A program made the position numbers and the translations under genes. The notes under the pieces are model-generated. The model did not search any database, was not told where the DNA came from, and saw only the letters and a list, made by a program, of their open reading frames with translations. A stretch of 64,000 nt of DNA from Flavobacteriales bacterium. GTDB lineage: Bacteria > Bacteroidota > Bacteroidia > Flavobacteriales_F > PHOS-HE28. Below are positions 16,950-25,220 of the stretch, in pieces. How positions within the stretch are numbered: the first letter of the stretch is position 1; each line of letters opens with the position of its first letter. The DNA lies in NCBI GenBank assembly GCA_016718655.1, contig JADKCV010000013.1, positions 39,934-103,933 on the forward strand, given 5' to 3'.

Positions 16950-16978
16950 CCGATATTTGCCCCCCAGCACACGCATCC

Positions 16979-17848
16979 ATGACCAAGGCCCGCATGAAGA
17001 GCGCCATTGCCCCACCGCAATGGACCACCGCGAAGGAGTTCACCGACATCACCTACCGCAAGAGCGGCGGCGTGGCCCGCATCGCCTTCAACCGGCCCGA
17101 GGTGCGCAACGCCTTCCGTCCGCATACGGTGAGCGAGCTCATCCAAGCCTTCCACGATGCGCACCAGGACACCCGCATCGGCGTGGTGCTCTTCAGCGCT
17201 GAAGGGCCCAGCCCGAAGGATGGAGGATGGAGCTTCTGCAGCGGCGGCGACCAGCGTGCACGCGGCCACCAAGGCTATGTGGACGAGAGCGGCATGCCAC
17301 GCCTCAATATCCTGGAAGTACAGCGCATGATACGCTTCATGCCCAAGGTGGTGATCGCTGTGGTGCCCGGCTGGGCCGTGGGCGGCGGGCACAGCCTGCA
17401 TGTGGTGTGCGACCTCACCCTTGCCAGCAAGGAGCACGCGGTGTTCAAGCAGACCGATGCCGATGTGACCAGCTTCGACGGTGGATACGGCAGTGCCTAC
17501 CTGGCCAAGATGGTGGGCCAGAAGCGGGCCCGCGAGATCTTCTTCCTGGGCCGGGACATCGATGCGCAGCGTGCTTACGAGATGGGCATGGTGAACGCCG
17601 TGGTGCCGCACGCCGAACTGGAGGTCGTGGCGTGGGAATGGGCGCAGGAGATCCTGGCCAAATCACCTACCTCCATCAAAATGCTCAAGTTCGCCTTCAA
17701 CCTGACGGACGATGGTATGGTGGGACAACAGGTATTCGCTGGCGAGGCCACGCGCTTGGCCTACATGACCGAAGAAGCGCAGGAGGGCCGCAACGCCTTC
17801 TTGGAAAAGCGTAAGCCGGACTTCTCGCGGATCAAGTGGATACCGTGA
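16979..17848 (+). CDS. menB: 1,4-dihydroxy-2-naphthoyl-CoA synthase
   Basis: 289-aa crotonase-fold enzyme of menaquinone synthesis that converts o-succinylbenzoyl-CoA to 1,4-dihydroxy-2-naphthoyl-CoA in the cytoplasm. MenB-specific motifs are ITYRKSGGVARIAFNRPEVRNAFRP, GGWSFCSGGDQ (oxyanion-hole Gly), VPGWAVGGGHSLHVVCDLT, and the C-terminal YMTEEAQEGRNAFLEKRKPDFS, which closes over the active site. Length matches the family. It stands alone without other men genes; a hairpin separates it from the upstream peptidase. It implies menaquinone-based respiration. Confidence 0.97.
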   Translation: MTKARMKSAIAPPQWTTAKEFTDITYRKSGGVARIAFNRPEVRNAFRPHTVSELIQAFHDAHQDTRIGVVLFSAEGPSPKDGGWSFCSGGDQRARGHQGYVDESGMPRLNILEVQRMIRFMPKVVIAVVPGWAVGGGHSLHVVCDLTLASKEHAVFKQTDADVTSFDGGYGSAYLAKMVGQKRAREIFFLGRDIDAQRAYEMGMVNAVVPHAELEVVAWEWAQEILAKSPTSIKMLKFAFNLTDDGMVGQQVFAGEATRLAYMTEEAQEGRNAFLEKRKPDFSRIKWIP

Positions 17849-17978
17849 AGTGCACCCTCGCCATCCCTTGGCGGTGTCTCTCCCATATGACTGCACTGGG
17901 AATCGCAAATGCCACGACGCTGAAGCCCTTGGCTTGATCGGCCGCTTGTTCAGTGCCAAGTGGAACCGACAAGGACAG

Positions 17979-18587
17979 CTATTGGGTCCGGATCACCATG
18001 AACTGCGTGCCGATGACCCTCAGTTCGGCACCAGGCATCCGTTGAACGAAGTCCCGTACTGCGCGATCCACGGGCCGTTCGCCACCCAATCCCGGGGCGG
18101 TCCAGTTCAGGTCATCCCCGCATAGGGTCCCGCCTTTCTTGATCTTCGGGTAGTAATTCACGAGATCGCTCATCACACCGTCGTAGTAGTGATCGCCGTC
18201 GATATACACCCAATCGAAGAACGCATCTTTGAAGGTGGCCGCCGCCTCTGCCGAGGTCGAGCGATGTATGAAAACCTCACGTCGCTCTTTGAAGGTATTC
18301 ACCACTGCGTCATGGATCACGTCCATATCGCGCTGTTGTTTCGCGACCGCACCACCGTACCAACAATCCTTCTTGTTGGGGAAGAACCGCCAAGGATCGA
18401 TCAAATGCAGCTCCTTCGGCTGAAGTGCCTCCAGAAGTTGACCACTGAACGCTCCCTTCCAAACGCCGACCTCTGCACCCACCGAGCGTTTCGACAATCG
18501 AGCGACCAATGCTCGACGATCCCTCGCCCAACGCCAATGAGCGAACCGGTTCAAGGGCACCAATAGCAGTTGTTTCAGTTTCAACAT
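17979..18587 (-). CDS. class I SAM-dependent methyltransferase (TylF/Methyltransf_24-like)
   Basis: 202-aa cytoplasmic protein. VGAEVGVWKGAFSGQLLEAL is the glycine-rich SAM-binding motif I (about residues 36-56). LHLIDPWRFF gives the acidic end of beta-2, and FDWVYIDGDHYYDGVMSDL is the metal/acid motif typical of macrocin-O-methyltransferase-like enzymes, followed by KGGTLCGDDL. The substrate is not evident from the sequence, and neighbours give no clue because the flanking genes are unrelated and no operon is visible. Confidence 0.8.
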   Translation of the reverse strand: MLKLKQLLLVPLNRFAHWRWARDRRALVARLSKRSVGAEVGVWKGAFSGQLLEALQPKELHLIDPWRFFPNKKDCWYGGAVAKQQRDMDVIHDAVVNTFKERREVFIHRSTSAEAAATFKDAFFDWVYIDGDHYYDGVMSDLVNYYPKIKKGGTLCGDDLNWTAPGLGGERPVDRAVRDFVQRMPGAELRVIGTQFMVIRTQ

Positions 18588-18764
18588 GGTTCGTGGATCT
18601 GCTTTGGTGGCGATTGGCGGCCAAAAGATACCCTTTGCATCGATGAAGTAAGATCATCCCCTGATCAGAGCGGTCCACGATGCTAAGCAGCGTGGTTCCA
18701 ACAGGTCACCAACACATCATCCTTCAAATTACAACCAATGTTCTGCATGCATCGCTGCGCCCAT

Positions 18765-20879
18765 TCACCGCACCTCGCCCCCGGGCGTTACGACGTCCTT
18801 GGGTTGCATAAAGACCAATTTGCCACTTGCATCCTCGGCCATCAGCACCATGCCCTGGCTCTCCACACCACGCATCTTCCGGGGCTCCAGGTTGGCCACC
18901 AGCACCACCTGCTGACCGGGCAATTGCTCGGGCGCATAATGCATGGCGATACCGCTGACCACCGTGCGGGGTGCAGCTTCACCCAGGTCGATCGTCAGCT
19001 TTAGCAGCTTGTCGGACTTGGGCACGCGTTCCGCAGCGGTGATCGTGCCCACGCGAAGATCCAGCTTCGCAAAGTCGTCGAATGAGATGTTGGGCTTGGA
19101 ACGTCCATCAGGTGACCCGTCTGTTGCTCCAGGAGCAGCGGCAGGGGGGGCCTCCGAAGGCGCGTTCGCATGCAGCCGCTCGATCTCCGGCTGGATCTCC
19201 TCATCGGTGATCGGTTTGAAAAGGTGCTCCGCAGCTCCGAGCACATGTCCGGGGCCGATGCGATCACTGCGCAACGCATCCGCCCAAGGCGCAGCGTCGA
19301 TCCTCAGCATGCGACGCAAGCGTTCGGAGGTGAAGGGCAGGAAGGGTTCAAGCACGGTGCTCAGTGCGGCGGCCACATTGAGGCTGTTGCCCAGGATGGC
19401 GCGTGTGCGGTCCGGATCGGTCTTCACCAACTTCCACGGCTCGTTATCGCTGAGGTACTTGTTGCCGGCCCGCGCCACGTTCATCGCCGCGCTCAAGGCA
19501 TCGCGCAAACGGAACGCATCGATGGCACGTACCACCTCCTCCGCGTTGCCGTGTACGGCGCTCCACAGCGTCAGATCATCTGGGGTCGCAGTACCCGGTG
19601 CAGGTGCCTTGCCCTCGTAGAACTTGTGGCACAGCACCATCACCCGTTGCACGAAGTTGCCGATGATGGACACCAGCTCACTGTTGTTCTTCTCCTGGAA
19701 GTCCTTCCAGGTGAATTCACTGTCCTTTTGTTCCGGGATGATGGTGGCCAGACAGTAGCGCAATTCGTCCTGCCGGTGAGGCCAGCGTTCGATATACTCG
19801 TGCAACCATACAGCCCAATTGCGGCTGGTGCTGATCTTCCTCCCTTCAAGGTTGAGGAACTCGTTGGCCGGCACGTTTTGCGGCAGCACGTAGCCGCCGT
19901 GCATCTTCAGCAGAATGGGAAAAATGATGGCGTGGAAGACGATGTTGTCCTTGCCGATGAAGTGTATCAAGCGCGTGTCGTCGGCCTTCCACCACTTCTC
20001 CCAATCGGTGGGCTGACCTTGAGCCTGTCGAAGGGCGGCCCAGTGCTTGGTGGCGCTGATGTATCCGATGGGCGCGTCGAGCCAGACGTAAAGCACCTTG
20101 CCGGCCGCGCCGGGCAGCGGTACCGGTACTCCCCATTCCAGGTCACGTGTCATGGCGCGGGGTCGCAGACCGTCCTTCAACCAACTGTTGCACTGCCCCA
20201 GAACGCTCGCCTTCCACTCCTTCGGGTCATGGTGCGGTTGGCCATCCAGCACGCCTGTGTTGATCCAGGAGTCCACCCATTGCTGTGCCTCATCCATTCT
20301 GAGGTACCAGTGCCGGGTGGGCCTCAATACGGGTTTGGCACCACTCAGAGTGCTTCGTGGATCCTTCAGTTCCTTGGGGCTCAATGCACTACCACACTTT
20401 TCGCATTGGTCGCCGTAAGCGTCAGGGTTACCGCAGCTCGGACAGGTCCCCATGATATAGCGATCGGCCAGGAACTGTTCAGCTACCTCATCAAAGTACT
20501 GCTGCTCCTCCTGCACGTTGAAGGCACCGTTCTCCAGCAGTTTCAGGAAGAAGCCCTGCGAGGTCTCGCGGTGCAGGTCGCTACTGGTACGGTCATAGAT
20601 ATCGAAGTGGATGCCGAAGTCCTGGAAGGCCTGGCCCATCAGCACATGGTACTTGTCCACGATGGCGCGGGGCGTGGTGCCCTCCTTCATGGCGCGCATG
20701 GTGATGGCGGCGCCATGTTCGTCGCTGCCGCAGATGAAGAGCACCTCCTTGCCGCGCTGCCGCAGGTTGCGCACATAGATGTCCGCAGGTAGGTAGGCCC
20801 CGGCGATGTGACCGATGTGCAAAGGCCCATTCGCATAAGGCAGGGCGGCAGTGACGGTATGGCGCGTTGGTGTTTTCAC
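18765..20879 (-). CDS. metG: methionyl-tRNA synthetase
   Basis: 704-aa class I synthetase charging tRNA-Met. It has the HIGH motif in GPLHIGHIAGAY (about residues 20-31), a zinc knuckle CPSCGNPDAYGDQCEKCG, a KMSKS-equivalent KISTSRNW, and a C-terminal EMAP/Trbp111-type tRNA-binding domain (FAKLDLRVGTITAAE to the end). I chose the GTG at 20879 (MKTPTRHTVTAALPYANG). The frame stays open to an ATG at 21005, but that would add 42 unconserved residues and overlap the divergent gene. A TACCTTCG box lies 41 nt upstream. Confidence 0.96.
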   Translation of the reverse strand: MKTPTRHTVTAALPYANGPLHIGHIAGAYLPADIYVRNLRQRGKEVLFICGSDEHGAAITMRAMKEGTTPRAIVDKYHVLMGQAFQDFGIHFDIYDRTSSDLHRETSQGFFLKLLENGAFNVQEEQQYFDEVAEQFLADRYIMGTCPSCGNPDAYGDQCEKCGSALSPKELKDPRSTLSGAKPVLRPTRHWYLRMDEAQQWVDSWINTGVLDGQPHHDPKEWKASVLGQCNSWLKDGLRPRAMTRDLEWGVPVPLPGAAGKVLYVWLDAPIGYISATKHWAALRQAQGQPTDWEKWWKADDTRLIHFIGKDNIVFHAIIFPILLKMHGGYVLPQNVPANEFLNLEGRKISTSRNWAVWLHEYIERWPHRQDELRYCLATIIPEQKDSEFTWKDFQEKNNSELVSIIGNFVQRVMVLCHKFYEGKAPAPGTATPDDLTLWSAVHGNAEEVVRAIDAFRLRDALSAAMNVARAGNKYLSDNEPWKLVKTDPDRTRAILGNSLNVAAALSTVLEPFLPFTSERLRRMLRIDAAPWADALRSDRIGPGHVLGAAEHLFKPITDEEIQPEIERLHANAPSEAPPAAAPGATDGSPDGRSKPNISFDDFAKLDLRVGTITAAERVPKSDKLLKLTIDLGEAAPRTVVSGIAMHYAPEQLPGQQVVLVANLEPRKMRGVESQGMVLMAEDASGKLVFMQPKDVVTPGGEVR

Positions 20880-20920
20880 GTGTTGAGCAGCGTCGAAGGC
20901 CGAACGGTGTCGGACAGGCG

Positions 20921-20928
20921 CGAAGGTA
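20921..20928 (-). promoter_or_regulatory. putative -7 box (TACCTTCG) for metG
   Basis: Minus-strand TACCTTCG lies 41 nt upstream of the GTG start of metG in the divergent metG/outer-membrane protein intergenic region, which supports the shorter metG start. Confidence 0.35.
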
Positions 20929-21003
20929 CCGGGTGCCAATGATCCCAACCGAGTACCGATCTTGGCACCCGATCTGTTGCATCCCACAACACACCGCCAA
21001 ATC

Positions 21004-21612
21004 ATGCCTATCCATCGTTCCTTGCTCCTAGCGTTGCCGCTACTCCTTCAACCACTCGCTGCCCGGTCACAGGTCTTCCAAGAGGGCCAGCATGCTCTTT
21101 CGGTCGGCTATGGAGTTGGTTCTTTCATCAGTGCCATCAACGCTTCTTTCGATGGCTTCACGGACGTGAGTACGACCACCACCGGTCCGATCTACTTCAA
21201 ATACGAATATGGTATCACCGAGGATATCGGACTCGGTGTGAACGTGGCTTATGGCACGAACCAATGGAAATACCGTTACACGTCCATCGATGAGAACGGC
21301 AATGACGTGTTCTACACGGAGACCACAGACCGGACCCACTACAGTGTGCTGGCCCGATTGAACTTCCACTTCGGGAATGAGGAGAAGTTCGACCCGTACA
21401 TGGGCTTCGGCATGGGTTATCGGAACTCCATGTGGTCATCGGATACGGACAACCCATTCGGCACCAGCGGCGTTTCGTTGAGCGGCCTGTTCCCCTTGGG
21501 CATGGAACTGACCATCGGAGCGCGGTACTTCTTCACGGACAACATCGGCCTGTATGCCGAACTGGGTGCTGCTAAGACGGTGGTGCAGGGTGGCCTTGCG
21601 GTGAAATTCTGA
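21004..21612 (+). CDS. outer-membrane beta-barrel protein (porin family)
   Basis: 202-aa protein with a signal peptide (MPIHRSLLLALPLLLQPLAARSQ) and alternating aromatic/polar strands (GPIYFKYEYGITEDIGLGVNV, HYSVLARLNFHFG, YMGFGMGYR, ELTIGARYFFTDNIGLYAELG). It ends in VVQGGLAVKF, a terminal Phe typical of BAM substrates, and has the length of an OmpA/OmpX-like 8-strand barrel. The start is Met at 21004; the longer frame from 20962 would place 14 residues ahead of the signal peptide. Function is unknown beyond an outer-membrane barrel. Confidence 0.82.
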   Translation: MPIHRSLLLALPLLLQPLAARSQVFQEGQHALSVGYGVGSFISAINASFDGFTDVSTTTTGPIYFKYEYGITEDIGLGVNVAYGTNQWKYRYTSIDENGNDVFYTETTDRTHYSVLARLNFHFGNEEKFDPYMGFGMGYRNSMWSSDTDNPFGTSGVSLSGLFPLGMELTIGARYFFTDNIGLYAELGAAKTVVQGGLAVKF

Positions 21613-21623
21613 TCGCCAGGCCC

Positions 21624-21631
21624 GAACTTTG
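21624..21631 (+). promoter_or_regulatory. putative -7 box (GAACTTTG) for the LD-carboxypeptidase gene
   Basis: GAACTTTG lies six bases before the ATG at 21638, so transcription would begin at or next to the start codon. The in-frame TTG at 21629 overlaps the box, arguing for the ATG. Confidence 0.35.
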
Positions 21632-21637
21632 GGCCTT

Positions 21638-22606
21638 ATGCCTATCGTCACTCCTCCCTTCCTGCGCCCTGGCGACACCATCGCAGTGGTCCCAACGGCA
21701 CGTGCGATCACAGTGGAAGAGCTACAGGATGGCATCGCGTTGGCTGAAGGCTGGGGCTTGAGGGTGCGGTTGGGCAGCGGAGTTGGACGGAAGCATTTCC
21801 AACAGGCCGGCACCGGTGCAGAACGTGCGGCGGACCTCCGATCCGCCCTGAACGACCCCGAAGTGAGGGCCATCTGGTGTGCGCGCGGTGGCTATGGTAC
21901 GATCCACCTCATGGACCACTTGGATCTTTCCGTACTTAGGCATGACCCCAAGTGGATCATTGGCTTCAGTGATGTAACGGTGCTTCACAATGCGCTGAAC
22001 AACTTGGGGGTCGCTAGCCTGCATGCTCAGATGCCACATAACATCAGGGCGAAAACGAAGGAATGCAGGGAAAGTTTGAGAGCTCTGTTGATGGGAGGAG
22101 GGTCGCTCATGGAGAATGGTGACGGAGTGGACCACCTGTTCGCCGACGATCGTTCACCTTTCACGCGTGTGGGCCACTGTGAGGGCGTTCTGGTTGGAGG
22201 CAACCTCTCCTTGCTGTACGCCCTGCGCGGCACACCCTACGACATCGACCCGCGCGGCAAGATCCTCTTCATCGAGGACCTGGACGAATTGCTTTACCAC
22301 TTTGACCGCATGGTACAGAACCTACGTTCGTCGGGCTGGTTCAAGGACTTGGCAGGTCTCGTCGTAGGCGGCATGAGCGATATGCGTGACAAGGATCCGG
22401 CAGACCCTTTCGGCAGGACCGCCGAACAGATCATCGATGATGCTCTGGGTGATGTGGACTATCCTGTTTGCTTCGGCTTTCCTTCCGGCCATATCGCTGA
22501 CAATCGCGCTCTGATACTGGGCCGAAAAGCCAAGCTCAGCGTCACCCGTTCGGGAGTAAAGCTGAGCTTTGCAGGGCTTGATGACGACGCGGCTGGCGTC
22601 CTATGA
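21638..22606 (+). CDS. LD-carboxypeptidase (peptidase family S66)
   Basis: 322-aa enzyme that removes the terminal D-alanine from murein tetrapeptides during recycling. It has the N-terminal PPFLRPGDTIAVVPTAR, then the nucleophile Ser in WIIGFSDVTVLHNAL. EGVLVGGNLSLL, the Glu of ILFIEDLDELLYHFDRM and the His of FGFPSGHIADNRALILG complete the Ser-Glu-His arrangement of S66. There is no signal peptide, so it is cytoplasmic. Start ATG 21638. It converges on the DUF4412 gene with only 4 bp between stops. Confidence 0.93.
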   Translation: MPIVTPPFLRPGDTIAVVPTARAITVEELQDGIALAEGWGLRVRLGSGVGRKHFQQAGTGAERAADLRSALNDPEVRAIWCARGGYGTIHLMDHLDLSVLRHDPKWIIGFSDVTVLHNALNNLGVASLHAQMPHNIRAKTKECRESLRALLMGGGSLMENGDGVDHLFADDRSPFTRVGHCEGVLVGGNLSLLYALRGTPYDIDPRGKILFIEDLDELLYHFDRMVQNLRSSGWFKDLAGLVVGGMSDMRDKDPADPFGRTAEQIIDDALGDVDYPVCFGFPSGHIADNRALILGRKAKLSVTRSGVKLSFAGLDDDAAGVL

Positions 22607-22610
22607 CCGA

Positions 22611-23255
22611 TCAGTTCCTTTCGAACTTGTTGTAACCGGCCGGGATCTCGAACTGGGTAGGCTTCTGGGCGGCTTTGGTCACCCTCGTGACCTCGAGTCG
22701 GCTCACCTCGGCACCATCCATCTTCTGTTCCACTCCGAGCATGGGGAATACGCCACCATTGTCCTTCACTTGCAGGAAGAACACGGCCTGCTCATCCTTG
22801 CGGTTGAGCGTCTCCAAGAGGGGCACGAAGAAACTGAATTCATCCGCCGCCACCCAGTAGGTGATCTGGCGGTCCTCCTTGGGGCTCTTCACCAGCCACT
22901 TCTCACACTTGTACCCAGCGATATCCTTCATCTCCGAGGTCTTCTGAACGGTCACCACCACATCCTTTGGAAGTCGCATGTTGGGCACGTCCATATAGAG
23001 TTTTCGCTCAGGGCTGATCGCGGTTACCGTCTTGTCGCGTGTGTCGACAAGCATGATCCCTTGAACCTCACCCCGTGCACCGATCTCCTCGATGCGGACA
23101 CGATCGCCTTTGACGAAGTACTTGTAGCTGGTCACCACCGGACCTGTGGTCTTTGTGAATTCCACCACACCTTCAAAGGGTTGGGCATGAACAGCGAGGG
23201 CCATCAGGCCAGCGGCCAGGGCTATCGAGCGGAAAAAGGTCGGTACGCTTTGCAT
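22611..23255 (-). CDS. DUF4412 domain-containing secreted protein
   Basis: 214-aa protein with a signal peptide (FFRSIALAAGLMALAVHAQ), then the DUF4412 pattern: FEGVVEFTKTTG, YFVKGDRVRIEE, MLVDTRDKTVTAISPERKLYMD, IAGYKCEKWLVKS and a C-terminal PTQFEIPAGYNKFE. The family is common in Bacteroidota and probably periplasmic, with a LolA-like half-barrel fold inferred; function unknown. Met at 23255 was chosen over the frame start at 23297, which puts a charged stretch in front of the signal peptide. Confidence 0.85.
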   Translation of the reverse strand: MQSVPTFFRSIALAAGLMALAVHAQPFEGVVEFTKTTGPVVTSYKYFVKGDRVRIEEIGARGEVQGIMLVDTRDKTVTAISPERKLYMDVPNMRLPKDVVVTVQKTSEMKDIAGYKCEKWLVKSPKEDRQITYWVAADEFSFFVPLLETLNRKDEQAVFFLQVKDNGGVFPMLGVEQKMDGAEVSRLEVTRVTKAAQKPTQFEIPAGYNKFERN

Positions 23256-23352
23256 CTTTCGTTCGCGTTTCCCAAGGATTGGCTGAAAAACCCTCAATTT
23301 TAGGCCTTCAACGGTGGCGTACCGGATAGGTTACGTGCCGTTCTTTCCACAG

Positions 23353-23733
23353 ATGGCTGAGCACAACGTTACGGGCGCCCTTGGCGAGCAATTGGCGTGC
23401 CGCTTCCTGGAGGAGGCCGGTCTGGAGGTGATGGAGCGCAACTGGAAACACGGCAGGCATGAGCTCGATATCATCGCACGCACAGCCCGGGAGCTGGTGA
23501 TCGTGGAGGTGAAGACCCGCAGCAGCGACCAGCACGGCCAGCCCGAGGAGGCCGTAAAAAAAGGAAAGCGGGGACGCATGATCCAGGCGGCCAATGCCTA
23601 TGTTCAGGTCACCGGCATCGAGCTTCCCGTGCGGTTCGACATCGTCAGTATCATCCTCCATCCGAGCGGGAAGCCCTACATCCATCACATCAACGACGCG
23701 TTCTATCCCACCACCCATGACCGACCGTACTGA
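23353..23733 (+). CDS. YraN family protein (UPF0102)
   Basis: 126-aa restriction-endonuclease-fold protein. Family motifs are GALGEQLACRFLEEAGLEVMERNW, the nuclease-like ELDIIARTARELVIVEVKTRS (D...E-x-K), and RMIQAANAYVQ. The biological role is unsettled, possibly Holliday-junction or recombination related. Met at 23353 (MAEHNVTGALGE) matches family length; the frame extends upstream to 23314 without conserved residues. Its end overlaps the pseudouridine synthase start by 17 nt, suggesting co-transcription. Confidence 0.88.
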   Translation: MAEHNVTGALGEQLACRFLEEAGLEVMERNWKHGRHELDIIARTARELVIVEVKTRSSDQHGQPEEAVKKGKRGRMIQAANAYVQVTGIELPVRFDIVSIILHPSGKPYIHHINDAFYPTTHDRPY

Positions 23734-25195
23734 CCGCAGCAAGAAAGGCGGCAAGAAAGGCCCTGCACGCAGCGCCCGACCTGCATCCGGCACTGAACGA
23801 CCACGTTCCTCCCGCGCAGGTAAACGACCTCCTGCAGCCGAACGCGACGGTTATGACGGCCCGAAACGATCAGGACCATCCAGCGGACCCCGTAAGAGAA
23901 CCGATCGGCCCGATAGCGAACGATCCACCTCCAACAGTGGCTCCCGGCCTGGCAGTGCTTCAGGCACCGGCTACGGCCGATCCACAGGGAACGACCGTCC
24001 CTTTGCCAAGGGAAGTTCCCGCCCAAGTGGTGGTTCACGAGCACCATTTGGCCGAGCATCACGCCCGGGTGCAGATGACCGACGTACGAAGGAGGACGGT
24101 CCGCAAAGTGGTCCACGCACTGAGCGCGGCACTGGGCGCGGTCAGGGAGCACGGCCGGGTGGAACCGGTCGCTTCAGCGAACGGCCCACGCGGGATGGTG
24201 AGCGAGGGCCTCGTAGGGAAGGCAACCCGGAAAGGCGTGGGGAACGTCCCGGTGGAGGTCGTCCGGGTGCTCGGACCGGATCGGGCGGACGTTATTCCGA
24301 ACGGCCGGTACGTGAAGGCGATGGAGGTGTGGAGGGGCGCACGGAACGTGGCCCAAGGAGTGCCGGTGGAGACGCCTCACGTTACACGGGGCGCGGTCCC
24401 AAGCCTTACATCAAACGCACCGAGCGAAAAGGTCCTCAGCGAAGCAAACGGAGCGTGGGCACCGGAGGTGAACCTGCACCGGAGGGCTTGATGCGCCTGA
24501 ACCGCTACCTCTCTCAGAGCGGTGTGGCTAGCCGGCGCGAAGCAGATGAACTTATCAAGGCTGGTGTCGTATCCGTCAACGGTGTCATCGTCACCGAACT
24601 CGGCACGAAGGTGTACCCAGCGGACAAGGTGCACTATGGTGGTCAGCGCCTGAGCATGGAGAAGCATCGTTATGTATTGCTGAACAAGCCCAAGGACTTC
24701 ATCACCACCACGGACGACCCCAATGACAGGCGTACGGTGATGCACTTGATCGCCCAAGCTTGCACCGAGCGGCTATATCCCGTGGGTCGATTGGACCGAC
24801 ACACCACCGGGGTGCTACTGATGACCAACGATGGGGACTTGGCCAAGAAGCTCACCCACCCCAGCCATGGTGCGGAGAAGATCTACCATGCCACGTTGGA
24901 CAAGTCGGTGACCAAGGCACACCTGAACCAGCTGGTGGAAGGTCTGGAACTTGAGGATGGGTTCGCACAGGCTGATGAAGCGAGCTACGTGGATGGCGCC
25001 AGCAAGAAGGACATCGGGCTGAAGATCCATATGGGTAAGAACCGGATCGTTCGGCGCATGTTCGCTTCGCTTGGTTATGATGTGGTGAAGCTGGACCGGG
25101 TCATCTTCGCTGGTCTCACCAAGAAGGACATCCCGCGTGGAAAATGGCGTCACCTGACAGAGAAGGAGATCTTGTTCTTGAAGAAACGTAAATAG
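23717..25195 (+). CDS. rRNA pseudouridine synthase (RsuA/RluB family) with long disordered N-terminus
   Basis: 492-aa protein. Residues 1-258 are a low-complexity Arg/Gly/Pro/Ser tail (SSRAGKRPP, RPGGGRPGARTGSGGR and similar). From Met259 (24491) comes a complete enzyme: S4 RNA-binding domain (MRLNRYLSQSGVASRREADELI), then the catalytic Asp motif PVGRLDRHTTGVLLMTNDGDLA and NRIVRRMFASLGYDVVKLDRV. It isomerises a uridine in 23S or 16S rRNA; the target site cannot be told from sequence. The start at 23717 (MTDRTDRSKKGGKKG) gives a basic N-terminus. The frame is open further upstream, but that part is a yraN shadow. Confidence 0.92.
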   Translation: MTDRTDRSKKGGKKGPARSARPASGTERPRSSRAGKRPPAAERDGYDGPKRSGPSSGPRKRTDRPDSERSTSNSGSRPGSASGTGYGRSTGNDRPFAKGSSRPSGGSRAPFGRASRPGADDRRTKEDGPQSGPRTERGTGRGQGARPGGTGRFSERPTRDGERGPRREGNPERRGERPGGGRPGARTGSGGRYSERPVREGDGGVEGRTERGPRSAGGDASRYTGRGPKPYIKRTERKGPQRSKRSVGTGGEPAPEGLMRLNRYLSQSGVASRREADELIKAGVVSVNGVIVTELGTKVYPADKVHYGGQRLSMEKHRYVLLNKPKDFITTTDDPNDRRTVMHLIAQACTERLYPVGRLDRHTTGVLLMTNDGDLAKKLTHPSHGAEKIYHATLDKSVTKAHLNQLVEGLELEDGFAQADEASYVDGASKKDIGLKIHMGKNRIVRRMFASLGYDVVKLDRVIFAGLTKKDIPRGKWRHLTEKEILFLKKRK

Positions 25196-25220
25196 CGTTC
25201 CGTTGGTCCGACGCACGCGT

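Noticed and set aside
17849..17978. Possible gene between menB and the methyltransferase
   Set aside because: 130 bp with no start context or motif; nothing recognisable.
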